Assembly (NCBI GenBank): GCA_002471275.1
Contig: DKPQ01000014.1
Location: 454,297-518,296 of the forward strand
Origin: Flammeovirgaceae bacterium UBA7330
Lineage (GTDB): Bacteria; Bacteroidota; Bacteroidia; Cytophagales; Cyclobacteriaceae
Length of the DNA: 64,000 nucleotides
Reading direction: 5' to 3'
Shown here: in pieces, positions 1 to 9,724 of the stretch
Layout: each line of letters starts with the position of its first letter
How positions within the stretch are numbered: the stretch's first letter is position 1
Notes under the pieces: model-generated
Seen by the model: only the letters and a program-made list of their open reading frames with translations
What the model was told of the DNA's origin: nothing
Database searches by the model: none
Position numbers and translations under genes: made by a program

Positions 1-1119
1 CAAAGTAAAGAAAGGAAAAACCGCTCTGAAGGTATCCCAGAAACCATTGTCAGTAAACATGTATCCGGGTAATACCTCCCCATTGTAAGGACTGTAATGA
101 ACTACCTCATTATTGGCATTTATTTCATAGAATTTCCTGGGGAATAACAGGACACGATACAAGCAAGAATAAAAGGTTCTGATATTGTCTATGTTCTCGT
201 CTTTTACCTTAAGCCGGCTAAGCTCTGCGTCCCATGCTTTAAAGGCCTTTTGCTTAGTCTCTTCGAAAGAGTCATCACCAATTTCCCGATCAAGATTCAG
301 CTGAGCCTGTTCATGAGAAATAAATGAGGAAGCCACCTTCACATGTACTTTTTCACCTTTCCTGGTTTTAAACCCAATAATTGCTCCTACATGATCTCCT
401 TCATTCTCTGTACTTCCCTGTAAAAATTTCCAATCGTCACCCCAGGTATGATTAACCTTAAATTCCTTATCAAACTCAGCCACAAAATAATTGTGGAAAT
501 TCTCAGGGACACCTCCGCTGTTGTTACGACAATATCCTATAATTTTTCTTTCTTCAGGAATAATTTTCACCTTAGATCCCTTGAAAAAGGCATCCAGCAA
601 AATATAAGATTGATCACTTTCTGGAAAAGTAAACCTGAACTGGGCCGCTCTTTCTGTCGGAGTTATCTCAGTAACAACATCATAATCTGCCAGATACACT
701 TTATAATAGTGTGGCCGCACTGTTTCGGCTTTATGAGAAAACCAAGAAGCTCTTTCCTCTTCATTGAATTTTAATTCTCCTGTGACCGGCATGAATGAAA
801 AAGCAGCATAATCGTTGATCCATGGGCTTGGTTGATGTGTTTGCTTGAACCCTCTTATTTTGTACTCATCATACTTGTAGGTCCAGCCATCTCCCATCTT
901 ACTTGTCATGGGTGTCCAGAAATTCATTCCCCATGGAGTGGCTATGGCGGGGTAGGTATTGCCATTGGAAAGGCTAAATTCCGAATCAGTCCCCATCAAT
1001 GGATTGACCATGTCAACCGGACTTTCATAATCTACTGTATATATTTGGTCTCCCGATCCCGGACTGCCGCATCCAAACAGCATGGAAACACCTGATAAAA
1101 CAATTGCTAATTTTTTCAT
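1..1119 (-). CDS. GH92 family alpha-mannosidase lipoprotein (3' part beyond window)
   Basis: The reverse strand reads open for 373 codons from an ATG at 1119 to the window edge, so the C-terminal half is missing. The N-terminus is a lipoprotein signal with a lipobox ending in Cys 17. It is followed by the NPLMGT motif and, near the edge, GFWDTFRAVFPF, both typical of glycoside hydrolase family 92. These are Ca2+-dependent exo-alpha-mannosidases that invert at alpha-1,2, alpha-1,3, alpha-1,4 or alpha-1,6 bonds. As a lipoprotein it should sit in the outer membrane or periplasm. It starts only 4 bases after the symporter gene and is the last visible gene of the glycosylasparaginase / beta-mannosidase operon. 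Linkage specificity cannot be judged because the catalytic C-terminal domain is off the window. Confidence 0.9.
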   Translation of the reverse strand, partial: MKKLAIVLSGVSMLFGCGSPGSGDQIYTVDYESPVDMVNPLMGTDSEFSLSNGNTYPAIATPWGMNFWTPMTSKMGDGWTYKYDEYKIRGFKQTHQPSPWINDYAAFSFMPVTGELKFNEEERASWFSHKAETVRPHYYKVYLADYDVVTEITPTERAAQFRFTFPESDQSYILLDAFFKGSKVKIIPEERKIIGYCRNNSGGVPENFHNYFVAEFDKEFKVNHTWGDDWKFLQGSTENEGDHVGAIIGFKTRKGEKVHVKVASSFISHEQAQLNLDREIGDDSFEETKQKAFKAWDAELSRLKVKDENIDNIRTFYSCLYRVLLFPRKFYEINANNEVVHYSPYNGEVLPGYMFTDNGFWDTFRAVFPFFTL

Positions 1120-1123
1120 CGAT

Positions 1124-2914
1124 TTAATCAGTTAGTTTATCATACCATAACTTCTTAAGCAAGATAGACCCAAGTATAAAAACCCCAATTGCCATCCACA
1201 TATAATTAAATTCCCGGATCACTAAATAGATGGGGATAATCACCATGGATAATTGCCAGATGGTACCTACGACAATATTCAATGCATCTCTTCCTGCGTG
1301 GGCATCATTAACAAAGGACGGATCCTTAAGGATTACCTTTTCATGTATGGGTTTCCAGAATCCCCAGGGCCTTACTTTTTTGTAGAACTCAGCAAGTACA
1401 TCCTCATCATCGGGAGGTGTCATCAACGTACCCGCCAATGAGCCAATCAATGCAAAAATGAATATAAAAGGAAAAGCATATAGTGGTTGTAAGGCCGGAA
1501 AGAGTAATGGCATCAGTAAGCTAGCCACCAATCCGGACATCATTCCCCAGAAATAACCATATCCATTAAATCTCCACCAATGCCATTTCAACAGGTTTGA
1601 TGCGGCATATCCACCGAAAAGTGCTCCGAATATCCATTGCATGATGGCGTTGATACTATCAATGAAAAATCCGAATAATGTCCCAATCACTACCAACAGG
1701 AAAGATACCAGGTAGCTTAACCTCACATAGAGTTTGTCGCTGCCGTCTGGATTGATATACCGCTTATAGATATCGTTGACCAGATAAACCGGGGCTGCAT
1801 TAACCGATGCTGCGAATGTGGACATGAAAGCAGCCAGCAAGCCGGCAATCAGTAGACCAGTCAATCCTACAGGAATGAAATTATTGATCGCATAAGGCAA
1901 AATCAATTCAAAATCAAAGACTTCTCCCGAAGCCTGTATTTTCGGACCCAGATATACCAATGCCAGTACCGTCAGACCTGCCACCATCATGTATCTAGGG
2001 ATAAACATGACCAACGAAACCACCCCACTCATCTTTGCTGCTTCTGATGGGGATTTAGTGGCCAGGATTCTTTGCATGTCATAATTAGGAACCGGCCCTG
2101 CCATACTTGACATCACGCCTTTGAATAGCATCATCATAAAGAAATAGCCAAAGAGGGTGAACCCATCCTGCTCCATCTTGAGATTCACCGAATCAATAAT
2201 ACCAGACCAGTTGAGATCCATTCTCCATCCGAAGAAAAGATCTTTCCATCCCGCCGGAACTACTGCTGAAATTTGACCAGCCGTAACTTCATTCATGGCT
2301 ATTACACCTATGGCGATTGCAGCAATTGTCATGATCAGGAATTGCAGCACTTCCGTAAAGACCACACTGTACATCCCTCCCTTCACAATGTAAATGGTAG
2401 TGATGGTGAAAATGATCACCGCGTAGTAATTCGGTGGGATATCCCACGGAAAAAACGTGGCTGCAAAACCACCTATCCCCTTAAAGGCATAGGAAATAAA
2501 CCCAATGGCACTGATGACCGCAAAAATCACCACAACCAGATGTGAGAGGGAAGCTCCCCTACCAGTCCCGAAGCGTGTCTTTAGCCACTCCGCCCCGGTC
2601 ATCACATCAGACCTGCGCATCCAGGCAGATAAATAAACCATCAAAAAGACCTGATTGAAGGTTGGCCAGATCCAGGGAAGCCAGGCACTTTTTAGTCCAT
2701 AAACAAAGCACATAGACACCAACCACATCGTACCTGTAATGTCAAACATGCCCGAAGCATTAGAAACCCCTAAGACCCACCAGGGGATGGTTTTTCCTCC
2801 AAGAAAATAAGAATCCAGGTTTCTGGAAGCCCTTTTGGAAATATACATGCCTATAAAGACAGTAAATCCCAAATAGAGAACGATAATAGCTATGTCAATG
2901 ATCTCAAGATTCAC
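1124..2914 (-). CDS. Sodium:solute symporter (SSS family), probably for sugar
   Basis: A 596-residue integral membrane protein with about 13-14 hydrophobic helices. The N-terminus (YFLGGKTIPWWVLGVS followed by a SGMFDITGT stretch) matches the Na+/solute symporter family, which carries sugars, amino acids or sialic acid inward with Na+. It is directly adjacent to the beta-mannosidase gene (no spacer) and followed after 4 bases by a GH92 gene, so it is co-transcribed with glycan hydrolases. From this context the likely cargo is mannose, a manno-oligosaccharide or another N-glycan breakdown product; this is inference, since the sequence alone does not define substrate. It would act in the inner membrane. 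No SusC/SusD pair is present nearby. Confidence 0.9.
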   Translation of the reverse strand: MNLEIIDIAIIVLYLGFTVFIGMYISKRASRNLDSYFLGGKTIPWWVLGVSNASGMFDITGTMWLVSMCFVYGLKSAWLPWIWPTFNQVFLMVYLSAWMRRSDVMTGAEWLKTRFGTGRGASLSHLVVVIFAVISAIGFISYAFKGIGGFAATFFPWDIPPNYYAVIIFTITTIYIVKGGMYSVVFTEVLQFLIMTIAAIAIGVIAMNEVTAGQISAVVPAGWKDLFFGWRMDLNWSGIIDSVNLKMEQDGFTLFGYFFMMMLFKGVMSSMAGPVPNYDMQRILATKSPSEAAKMSGVVSLVMFIPRYMMVAGLTVLALVYLGPKIQASGEVFDFELILPYAINNFIPVGLTGLLIAGLLAAFMSTFAASVNAAPVYLVNDIYKRYINPDGSDKLYVRLSYLVSFLLVVIGTLFGFFIDSINAIMQWIFGALFGGYAASNLLKWHWWRFNGYGYFWGMMSGLVASLLMPLLFPALQPLYAFPFIFIFALIGSLAGTLMTPPDDEDVLAEFYKKVRPWGFWKPIHEKVILKDPSFVNDAHAGRDALNIVVGTIWQLSMVIIPIYLVIREFNYMWMAIGVFILGSILLKKLWYDKLTD

Positions 2915-5437
2915 TTAGCTTGGGTTGATGTAAAGAAACTTGATTTCAGGACTTTCTGCACCATTTTGTGGTTTTTCAATGGAAATGGTCTTCTTTTTAT
3001 TAGGTAACAGGTCAAAGAAATTATCAGAAAAATTTCCCTCAAGAGATTCACTGTAGACATAAAGACTTTTCACAAGCGAATCAGATTGAAGCTCTACGAA
3101 TAACTTATCTTCAACCTCCTTTAATTGAAAGTTAATAGTCGGTTTCGTAAGGCTCAGTTCGTTAGGCTTTCTAAAATAGTAAATGGTTTCGTAGGTCTCT
3201 ACCCCTGGCCCATAAAGTGTTGCTAACAAATATACAGCCCCTGGTACATGCTTCCTGATCAGATTACTTTCCCTGACCCTGAAAACCTCAACACTGTTAT
3301 TTTTCACGAGCTCAATTTCCTTTGAAGACTGTATGATATTTTCACCGGAAAAATTATAAACCTGTATGGTTAACGTGGCTTTCAAGTTGTTTAAACCATC
3401 AGTAATCGCCTTGATGGTCACTTCATCTTTGTCTTGTGCTATAACCAACAGATCTCTGGAAAATGAGCGCTTTGCCTGATAATGCAATGCCTTCCATCTA
3501 CCATAATAATCTATGCTGGACCAGGACGCTACCGGCCAGCAATCGTTGATCTGCCAATAGAGTGTGCCCATACAAAATGGTTTAGCTGCCCGATGGGCTT
3601 CCAGGCCGACCTTCATACCATCAGCTTGCAACACCTGACTCTGGTAAAGAAACTGTTCAAAAGTATTTGGTTCAGGAAAATCCTTAAGCATGTACTTCTT
3701 AATCAGACCATTTCCTCTGGGATGCTTCTGATGCGTTGTCATCACCATAGAAGTGATGTCCCAATCCTCTTCTTTAGTAAACTTTTTTACTGATTGAAGC
3801 AATGGGAATGACTGAAACCCAAACTCACTCATGAACCGGGGAACCCTCTTTCTAAATTCTTCAAAATCCTTCTCACCATGCCAAACGCCCCAGTAATGAT
3901 TGTCTCCTTTATTGTCGTCTTCCGGGTTTTCCCAGAAACCAATTGGTGAGGATGAAAAATAAAATCTGTCCGGATCATGCTGCTCTACCAGGTCAGGAAT
4001 AAATTCCTTAAAGAGCTTTTTATAATCTTCCTGTAACTGATTCCACAACTTGTCTGTGTAATTAAAACTCTTCTTCCAGCCCCAAAAAGCGATTCCCATT
4101 TCCACCTCATTGTTTCCACACCAGAGAACCAGACAAGCATGATTTCTCAGCCTTTTGATATTATATACAATCTCTTTCCTGACGTTATCCAGAAATTCAT
4201 CATTCGCAGGATACAACGTACATGCAAACATGAAGTCCTGCCAAATCATCACCCCATATTCATCGGCCAGCTCGTAGAAAATATCCTTCTCATAAATTCC
4301 TCCTCCCCATACCCGCAGCATATTCATATTAGCATTGCAGGTGTCTTCAAATAGCTGACGATACTTTTGATCAGATGTCTCCGGAAGAAAACTGTCGGAG
4401 GGAATATAGTTGGCTCCTTTGGCAAAGACGGGGTGACCATTTACCTTGAAGAAAAAACTTTCTCCGTATTCATCGGGCTCATTCACTACCTCAATGGTCC
4501 TAAAACCTACTTTTATCGAGCGCTCATCTAAAATTTCTTCTCCATCACAAACGCTGACATTAAACTGATAAAGATGACTTTCACCCAATCCGTTAGGCCA
4601 CCATCTGGCAGGATCTTTTATGGTGATATTAAATTGTTTTTGCGGCTGGAGAGTCTCTCTGATAAGCTCCAACTCAGGGTGATTCTCACAGGATATCTCT
4701 ACATCCAAAGGCCCCTGATAGCTGCTTTCTACCTCAACAGAGAATATGGCGGTCACCAGGTCCTCATTTACCCATTGTTGATTAACAGCCACATCATGGA
4801 TCCGTGTGCGTGCATAGACTTCCAGGTAACAAGACTGCCAGACACCGGAGGTTACAAATTTTGGTCCCCAGTCCCAACCGAAATGATAAGGTGCTTTTCT
4901 TACGAAAACGCTTAGCTTATCTTCAGTCTTGTCATTCTCTGCCGGGTATCGAAATCCTCCTTTTTTCTGAATTCCCTCTACCGTTTTAATAGAGGATTTA
5001 AAGATCAGGTGAACTTCATTTTTTCCTGACTTAAGCAAACCCTTACAAGGAATCCTATACGGGATAAACATATTGTCGGATTCCAGTATTTTCTCCCCAT
5101 TCAAATAGATTTCACAAAAAGTATCCAGGCCTTGGAATACCAGGTTGACCTCATCTGAAAGAAGCTCATCTTCTATTTCAAAATGGCGAATGTATTCCCA
5201 GTCCTCTTTTTCGATCCATTGAATTTCGTGCTCGTTGTTTCTATGAAATGGATGATCAATGATGCCATTTTGTAGCAGGTCTGTAAAATTGGTGCCGGGT
5301 ACTGTGGCATCTAACCACTTACTGTCACCCAGCTTTCTGAACTTCCACCGTCCATCAAGCAAAATTCTTGTCAGTCTGGCTTCTTTAACTTGTTCACCAG
5401 CACTTTTGGCAGTCGATATTTTCGGAGACCTGAGCAT
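2915..5437 (-). CDS. GH2 beta-mannosidase
   Basis: A glycoside hydrolase family 2 protein of 840 residues with the usual order: N-terminal sugar-binding jelly roll (about 25-205), immunoglobulin-like domain (about 215-315), TIM barrel (about 330-650) and C-terminal beta domains. The barrel carries WGGGIYEKDIFYELAD, the acid/base Glu in GNNE (about residue 444) and the nucleophile Glu in RFMSEFG (about 538), the beta-mannosidase subtype pattern. It removes the single beta-1,4-mannose from the chitobiose core of N-glycans or from manno-oligosaccharides. The ATG at 5437 overlaps the upstream stop codon by one base (TGATG), indicating translational coupling; a TTG one codon earlier is less likely. 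No signal peptide is evident, so it may be cytoplasmic. Confidence 0.93.
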   Translation of the reverse strand: MLRSPKISTAKSAGEQVKEARLTRILLDGRWKFRKLGDSKWLDATVPGTNFTDLLQNGIIDHPFHRNNEHEIQWIEKEDWEYIRHFEIEDELLSDEVNLVFQGLDTFCEIYLNGEKILESDNMFIPYRIPCKGLLKSGKNEVHLIFKSSIKTVEGIQKKGGFRYPAENDKTEDKLSVFVRKAPYHFGWDWGPKFVTSGVWQSCYLEVYARTRIHDVAVNQQWVNEDLVTAIFSVEVESSYQGPLDVEISCENHPELELIRETLQPQKQFNITIKDPARWWPNGLGESHLYQFNVSVCDGEEILDERSIKVGFRTIEVVNEPDEYGESFFFKVNGHPVFAKGANYIPSDSFLPETSDQKYRQLFEDTCNANMNMLRVWGGGIYEKDIFYELADEYGVMIWQDFMFACTLYPANDEFLDNVRKEIVYNIKRLRNHACLVLWCGNNEVEMGIAFWGWKKSFNYTDKLWNQLQEDYKKLFKEFIPDLVEQHDPDRFYFSSSPIGFWENPEDDNKGDNHYWGVWHGEKDFEEFRKRVPRFMSEFGFQSFPLLQSVKKFTKEEDWDITSMVMTTHQKHPRGNGLIKKYMLKDFPEPNTFEQFLYQSQVLQADGMKVGLEAHRAAKPFCMGTLYWQINDCWPVASWSSIDYYGRWKALHYQAKRSFSRDLLVIAQDKDEVTIKAITDGLNNLKATLTIQVYNFSGENIIQSSKEIELVKNNSVEVFRVRESNLIRKHVPGAVYLLATLYGPGVETYETIYYFRKPNELSLTKPTINFQLKEVEDKLFVELQSDSLVKSLYVYSESLEGNFSDNFFDLLPNKKKTISIEKPQNGAESPEIKFLYINPS

Positions 5438-6408
5438 CAATATAAATAGGTTGCAGCTTTAATCGCATCCTCCTCCTGATGCTTCACAGCATAGGTGAAT
5501 CCCTTCCTGAGACTATAAGCACCATAATTCCCATTGGTATCCATCGCCAGAAAACCTATTTGTATTTGCTTGCCTTTTCTGCGTTCGTTGATCCTTTTCA
5601 CTATGGCCTCGCATGCCTCCTGCGGACTTTTACCATTTCGCATCATCTCCACCACCATGGCCGAACCTGCGGTCCTAATGACCTCTTCCCCCCAGCCTGT
5701 GGCACAAGCACCGCCAGCCTCCTGGTCTACAAACAAGCCTGCTCCAATGATGGGTGAGTCACCCACTCTTCCATGGTATTTGTATGATGCCCCACTCGTC
5801 GTACAGGCTCCTGCTATCACACCATTTTGATCAATGGCCAACGTGCTGATCGTATCATGATTTTCAATGTTGATCGGAGGCATATAGTCTGACCGCTTTA
5901 GCCAGTTTTTATAATCTCTTTTCGAATCCTCAGTTAACAGATCAGTCTCCTCGAAACCATTGTCTAAAGCAAATTTCTTAGCGCCAGACCCTACAAGCAT
6001 GACATGTGGCGTCTCGTCCATCACTTTTCTGGCCACAGCTACAGGATTCTCAATATCCTGAAGAAACGCCACAGACCCGCAAGATCCATCGCCTTTCATC
6101 AGACAGGCATCCAGCGTAACCACCCCATCCCTATCCGGGTAGCCTCCCACTCCAACTGTCCTTACTTTTGGATCTGACTCGACAACCATCACTCCCTGTT
6201 GCACTGCATCGATAGCATCAGCTCCTTTTGCCAATAGCTTATACCCCACATTATTAGCCATGGCACCGTGATCCCACGTAGAAATAATTATTGGTTTGGT
6301 GGAAACGCCAGACAAAGCGCCGGCTGATGTGACTGATAATGTGGCGGATGAGACCCCGAGGGCTCCTACCTTAATAAAATGACGCCTGTTGTAATGTTTT
6401 GGATTCAC
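5437..6408 (-). CDS. N4-(beta-N-acetylglucosaminyl)-L-asparaginase (glycosylasparaginase)
   Basis: A 323-residue Ntn hydrolase precursor. It starts with a Tat-type signal (NRRHFIKVGALGVSSATL), so export is expected. The autoproteolytic site is HDT at residues 184-186; Thr186 becomes the N-terminal nucleophile of the beta chain. The following GACTTSGASYKYHGRVGDSP and GAGLF motifs form the substrate pocket. The enzyme cuts the GlcNAc-Asn bond of N-glycan remnants after the peptide has been trimmed. It is the first gene of a leftward operon, with beta-mannosidase, symporter and GH92 alpha-mannosidase behind it, which together strongly suggest breakdown of N-linked glycans. The divergent spacer at 6409-6698 holds its promoter. 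Confidence 0.95.
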   Translation of the reverse strand: MNPKHYNRRHFIKVGALGVSSATLSVTSAGALSGVSTKPIIISTWDHGAMANNVGYKLLAKGADAIDAVQQGVMVVESDPKVRTVGVGGYPDRDGVVTLDACLMKGDGSCGSVAFLQDIENPVAVARKVMDETPHVMLVGSGAKKFALDNGFEETDLLTEDSKRDYKNWLKRSDYMPPINIENHDTISTLAIDQNGVIAGACTTSGASYKYHGRVGDSPIIGAGLFVDQEAGGACATGWGEEVIRTAGSAMVVEMMRNGKSPQEACEAIVKRINERRKGKQIQIGFLAMDTNGNYGAYSLRKGFTYAVKHQEEDAIKAATYLY

Positions 6409-6571
6409 TGCGATGACTTTTATGTTTTCTATAAATGACCCCTATCCCTGACACTAAGTATAGCCCAGAAATTAACAATTTTTTAATCCACTTAAACCGC
6501 AAAAACAAATAGAGATTTGCACCAATAAGCTTATATTCATGCTTAAAATTACACCTTCTCTACCAATATCT

Positions 6572-6583
6572 GCATGTACATGC
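6572..6583. promoter_or_regulatory. Candidate operator: perfect 12-bp palindrome between divergent operons
   Basis: The only clear symmetry I see in the 290-bp spacer between the glycosylasparaginase operon and the DeoR-type regulator is GCATGTACATGC, a perfect palindrome. A related GCATTTTTATGC element follows at about 6613-6624. Location between the two sugar operons and upstream of a regulator gene makes it a reasonable operator candidate; binding by the DeoR-type protein is inference. Confidence 0.3.
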
Positions 6584-6698
6584 GCATAATTAAAGATATT
6601 GTCTTTTTTTTTGCATTTTTATGCGCTTTTATAAAATAAGTTACCATCAAATAGTAAAAATATTAAGTAAATTAGCCTTTAACCCAATTTTTAATTGA

Positions 6699-7448
6699 AT
6701 GCTCAAAGAGGAAAGACAGCATATCATTTTGGAGAAAATCCAGGCCAACAATAAGGTACACTCATCAACATTGAGTGAAATCTTAAACGTCTCAGAAGAT
6801 ACAATACGTCGGGATTTGAAAGATCTGGCAGAGCAAGGGTACATTAAAAAAGTACATGGTGGTGCCATGGCCAACCCTAACCTGCCAAAAGGCAAGATCG
6901 ATCACAACATTTCGCACCAGACAGAGCGAACAATCATCGCCAAAAAAGCTGCAAGTCTAATTGAAGACAATCAGGTCATTGTGCTGGATGGAGATCTGAC
7001 AAACCTGATGCTGGTAGAGTCCTTGCCAAAAGACTTAAATCTAACAGTATTTACAAATTCGCTCAGGATAGCCTCACTGCTTTGTGAATATGAAATGGTA
7101 GAAACAATTTTCCTGGGAGGTCGTGTCTCCAGGCAAACTCAAAGCACTATGGGCATGGAGGTTATTAATTCCCTCTCAGAAATTCATGCGGATTTTAGTT
7201 TCCTGGAAATAAACAGTCTCCATGAAGAATTGGGGATCACCGATGGAGACAGGGAGAATGCGTTCATCAAAAAGTCCATTATTAAATCATCGTCACAAGT
7301 TATTGCATTATGTCTTTCAGATGATATTGGTAACATTCAACCCTTTAAGGTGGGTCAGATTAACTGGGTACACGCTCTGATCACTGACCTGGACCCTTCC
7401 GATCCACAATTAAATCGTTTCAGAAACAAAGGGATTGATCTGAAATGA
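6699..7448 (+). CDS. DeoR-family transcriptional regulator
   Basis: A 249-residue regulator with an N-terminal winged helix-turn-helix (about 5-58: STLSEILNVSEDTIRRDL and the GYIKKVHGGA wing) and a C-terminal DeoR sensor domain of the phosphosugar-isomerase-like fold (about 75-240, with VIVLDGDLTN and FTNSLRIA replacing the usual glycine-rich phosphate-binding loops). Members normally repress sugar operons and respond to phosphorylated sugars. It overlaps the next gene, a GH92 alpha-mannosidase, by 4 bases and faces the glycosylasparaginase operon, so it most likely controls both directions. The effector is unknown; a mannose- or GlcNAc-derived phosphate would fit the context. Confidence 0.9.
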   Translation: MLKEERQHIILEKIQANNKVHSSTLSEILNVSEDTIRRDLKDLAEQGYIKKVHGGAMANPNLPKGKIDHNISHQTERTIIAKKAASLIEDNQVIVLDGDLTNLMLVESLPKDLNLTVFTNSLRIASLLCEYEMVETIFLGGRVSRQTQSTMGMEVINSLSEIHADFSFLEINSLHEELGITDGDRENAFIKKSIIKSSSQVIALCLSDDIGNIQPFKVGQINWVHALITDLDPSDPQLNRFRNKGIDLK

Positions 7449-9706
7449 GGTTTATCCTATTCTTAACACTCACAAATCTTTGGACGCTTTCTATTGGACA
7501 GCAGGTGATCCAATACGTCAATCCTTTTATAGGAACTTCCAACTATGGAGCTACACATCCGGGGACTAATTTCCCTCATGGGATGGTATCTGTAACCCCC
7601 TTCAATGTTGCACACAAAAAGGGGCAGGAAAATAAGTTTGAAAAAGATTCCGAGTGGCATTCCAGACCCTATGTACATGAAAATAAATTTTTAACCGGGT
7701 ATAGCCATGTCAATCTGAGTGGTGTAGGTTGCCCTGATTTAGGAAGTATATTACTCATGCCCACTACCGGCAAGCTGGAATTTGATGCTGAATTATATGG
7801 TAGTACTTACAAGCACGAGGTAGCCAGTCCCGGCTTTTACTCTAATGAACTTGAAAAATACGGAGTACTGACTGAAATGACCAGCACGTTAAGAACTGGT
7901 TTGAGCAGGTATACATTTCCGGCAGGTGAGTCTCACATACTACTGAACCTTGGGCTGGGACTCACAAACGAAACAGGCAGCTACCTTAAAATTGTCTCTC
8001 CAACTGAAATAGAAGGATTCAAGACATTCGGTACATTTTGCTACAGTGACGAAGACGTGAGACCCGTTTACTTTGTCATGAAACTCAGCAAGACACCCAG
8101 GTCATACGGTGCGTGGAAAAAGATGCCTGAGTACCAGGGAGTAGAGGGTGAATGGATTGGATATAATGACAGCTACAAACCTTATGAGCAGTATATGTTT
8201 CCTCTGGCAGGTGATGATATTGGAGCTTATTTCACTTTTGATACCTCTGAGGGTGAACAAATTAGCGTAAAAGTTGGCATCTCCTATGTGAGCATTGACA
8301 ATGCCAGGGAAAACCTAAATGCTGAGCAACCTCATTTTGATTTTGAATCAACGAGAAAGGCCAGCGAAGACAAATGGAATGAGTTGTTAGGCAGAGTGGT
8401 CATTGAATCAGACGATGAGGATGCCAAAACCATTTTCTACACTGCCCTGTATCACAATTTGATCCATCCGAATATCGTGAATGATGTCAATGGAGAATAT
8501 CCTAAAATGTCTTCACATGAAACAGGCAAAACAGAAACAAATCGGTATACTGTTTTCTCTCTCTGGGATACTTACAGGAATGTCCACCCATTACTGAGTT
8601 TGGTCTATCCAGAAATCCAATCTCAAATGGTCAACACCATGGTTTCCATGTATGAGGAGAGTGGTTGGCTTCCTAAATGGGAATTAATTGCCATGGAAAC
8701 CGATGTCATGGTAGGCGATCCAGCCACGCCTGTGATCACAGACACTTACTTAAGAGGAATACAAGATTTTGATATCAAAAAGGCATATGAGGCCATAAAA
8801 AAAGCATCGGATACGAAGGAAAGCGAAAACAAACTCAGGCCTGGAATTGACGAGTATAATAAGTTGGGGTTTGTCCCTGTAGATACTGCAGACATCTGGG
8901 GTGGAAGTGTATCCACATCCCTGGAATATTATATAGCCGACTGGAATATTGCTCAGTTAGCCAAAGCATTGGGCTACCCCTCAGAAGCAAAGAAATACCT
9001 GACAAAGTCCATGGGTTACAAGCATTTGTATGATAAGTCAACAGGTATGCTACGTCCTAAATTTGCTGATGGTAGATGGATTCCCAATTTTGATCCTGAG
9101 GCAGGCAAAAACTTTGAAGCGGTTGTTGGATATGTAGAAGGAAATGCGTGGCAATACCGCTTTTATGTGCCCCACGACATCCAGGGACTGGCAAAAGTTC
9201 TAGGGGGTAAGAAAAAGTTCTATGAACAACTTCACCTGCTGTTTGAGACAGACAACTACGATATGGCCAATGAACCTGATATCACTTTCCCATATCTATT
9301 CAACTATATCCCTGGGAAGGAGCATGAGACGCAATTTCAGGTCAACCGGTTGATCAACAAATATTATAAAAACAGCCCTGATGGCATTCCTGGCAATGAT
9401 GATACCGGCTCACTATCCGCCTGGGTGGCTTTCAGCATGCTAGGCATATACCCTGTTTGCCCGGGTGATATGGACTATGCTATTACATCACCCTATTTCG
9501 ATAAAGTGACCATTCAATTAAACCAGGACTATTATCCGGGAAGAGAAATTATCATTGAGTCCAACAAATCATCTGAGAATTCCATTTATATTGAAAGGGT
9601 ATCTTTCAATGGAAAACCTTTCAAAGAATACTTCATTGATCACCAACAGCTGACTAAAGGAGGTACATTAAAATTTGAAATGATTGATGGGACCTCAGAT
9701 CGATAG
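7445..9706 (+). CDS. GH92 family alpha-mannosidase (complete)
   Basis: A full-length 753-residue GH92 protein. An N-terminal Sec signal peptide (about 1-18, ending near SIG) is followed by VNPFIGTSNYGATHPG, the family's N-terminal beta-domain start. Further signatures are YTVFSLWDTYRN in the helical barrel, and GNDDTGSLSAWVAFSMLGIYP near the C-terminus, which carries the acidic catalytic and Ca2+-contact region. It should release terminal alpha-mannose in the periplasm. It overlaps the DeoR-type gene by 4 bases and is 18 bases ahead of the isomerase-like gene. It is clearly distinct from the GH92 at the left edge (SPI-type signal versus lipoprotein, different motifs), so the locus has two alpha-mannosidases that may differ in linkage. 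Confidence 0.95.
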   Translation: MRFILFLTLTNLWTLSIGQQVIQYVNPFIGTSNYGATHPGTNFPHGMVSVTPFNVAHKKGQENKFEKDSEWHSRPYVHENKFLTGYSHVNLSGVGCPDLGSILLMPTTGKLEFDAELYGSTYKHEVASPGFYSNELEKYGVLTEMTSTLRTGLSRYTFPAGESHILLNLGLGLTNETGSYLKIVSPTEIEGFKTFGTFCYSDEDVRPVYFVMKLSKTPRSYGAWKKMPEYQGVEGEWIGYNDSYKPYEQYMFPLAGDDIGAYFTFDTSEGEQISVKVGISYVSIDNARENLNAEQPHFDFESTRKASEDKWNELLGRVVIESDDEDAKTIFYTALYHNLIHPNIVNDVNGEYPKMSSHETGKTETNRYTVFSLWDTYRNVHPLLSLVYPEIQSQMVNTMVSMYEESGWLPKWELIAMETDVMVGDPATPVITDTYLRGIQDFDIKKAYEAIKKASDTKESENKLRPGIDEYNKLGFVPVDTADIWGGSVSTSLEYYIADWNIAQLAKALGYPSEAKKYLTKSMGYKHLYDKSTGMLRPKFADGRWIPNFDPEAGKNFEAVVGYVEGNAWQYRFYVPHDIQGLAKVLGGKKKFYEQLHLLFETDNYDMANEPDITFPYLFNYIPGKEHETQFQVNRLINKYYKNSPDGIPGNDDTGSLSAWVAFSMLGIYPVCPGDMDYAITSPYFDKVTIQLNQDYYPGREIIIESNKSSENSIYIERVSFNGKPFKEYFIDHQQLTKGGTLKFEMIDGTSDR

Positions 9707-9724
9707 GTAATCGAATTTAATCTT

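Noticed and set aside
448..1095. Two plus-strand frames (448-774 and 832-1095)
   Set aside because: They lie over the partial GH92 gene on the other strand, which has clear family motifs.
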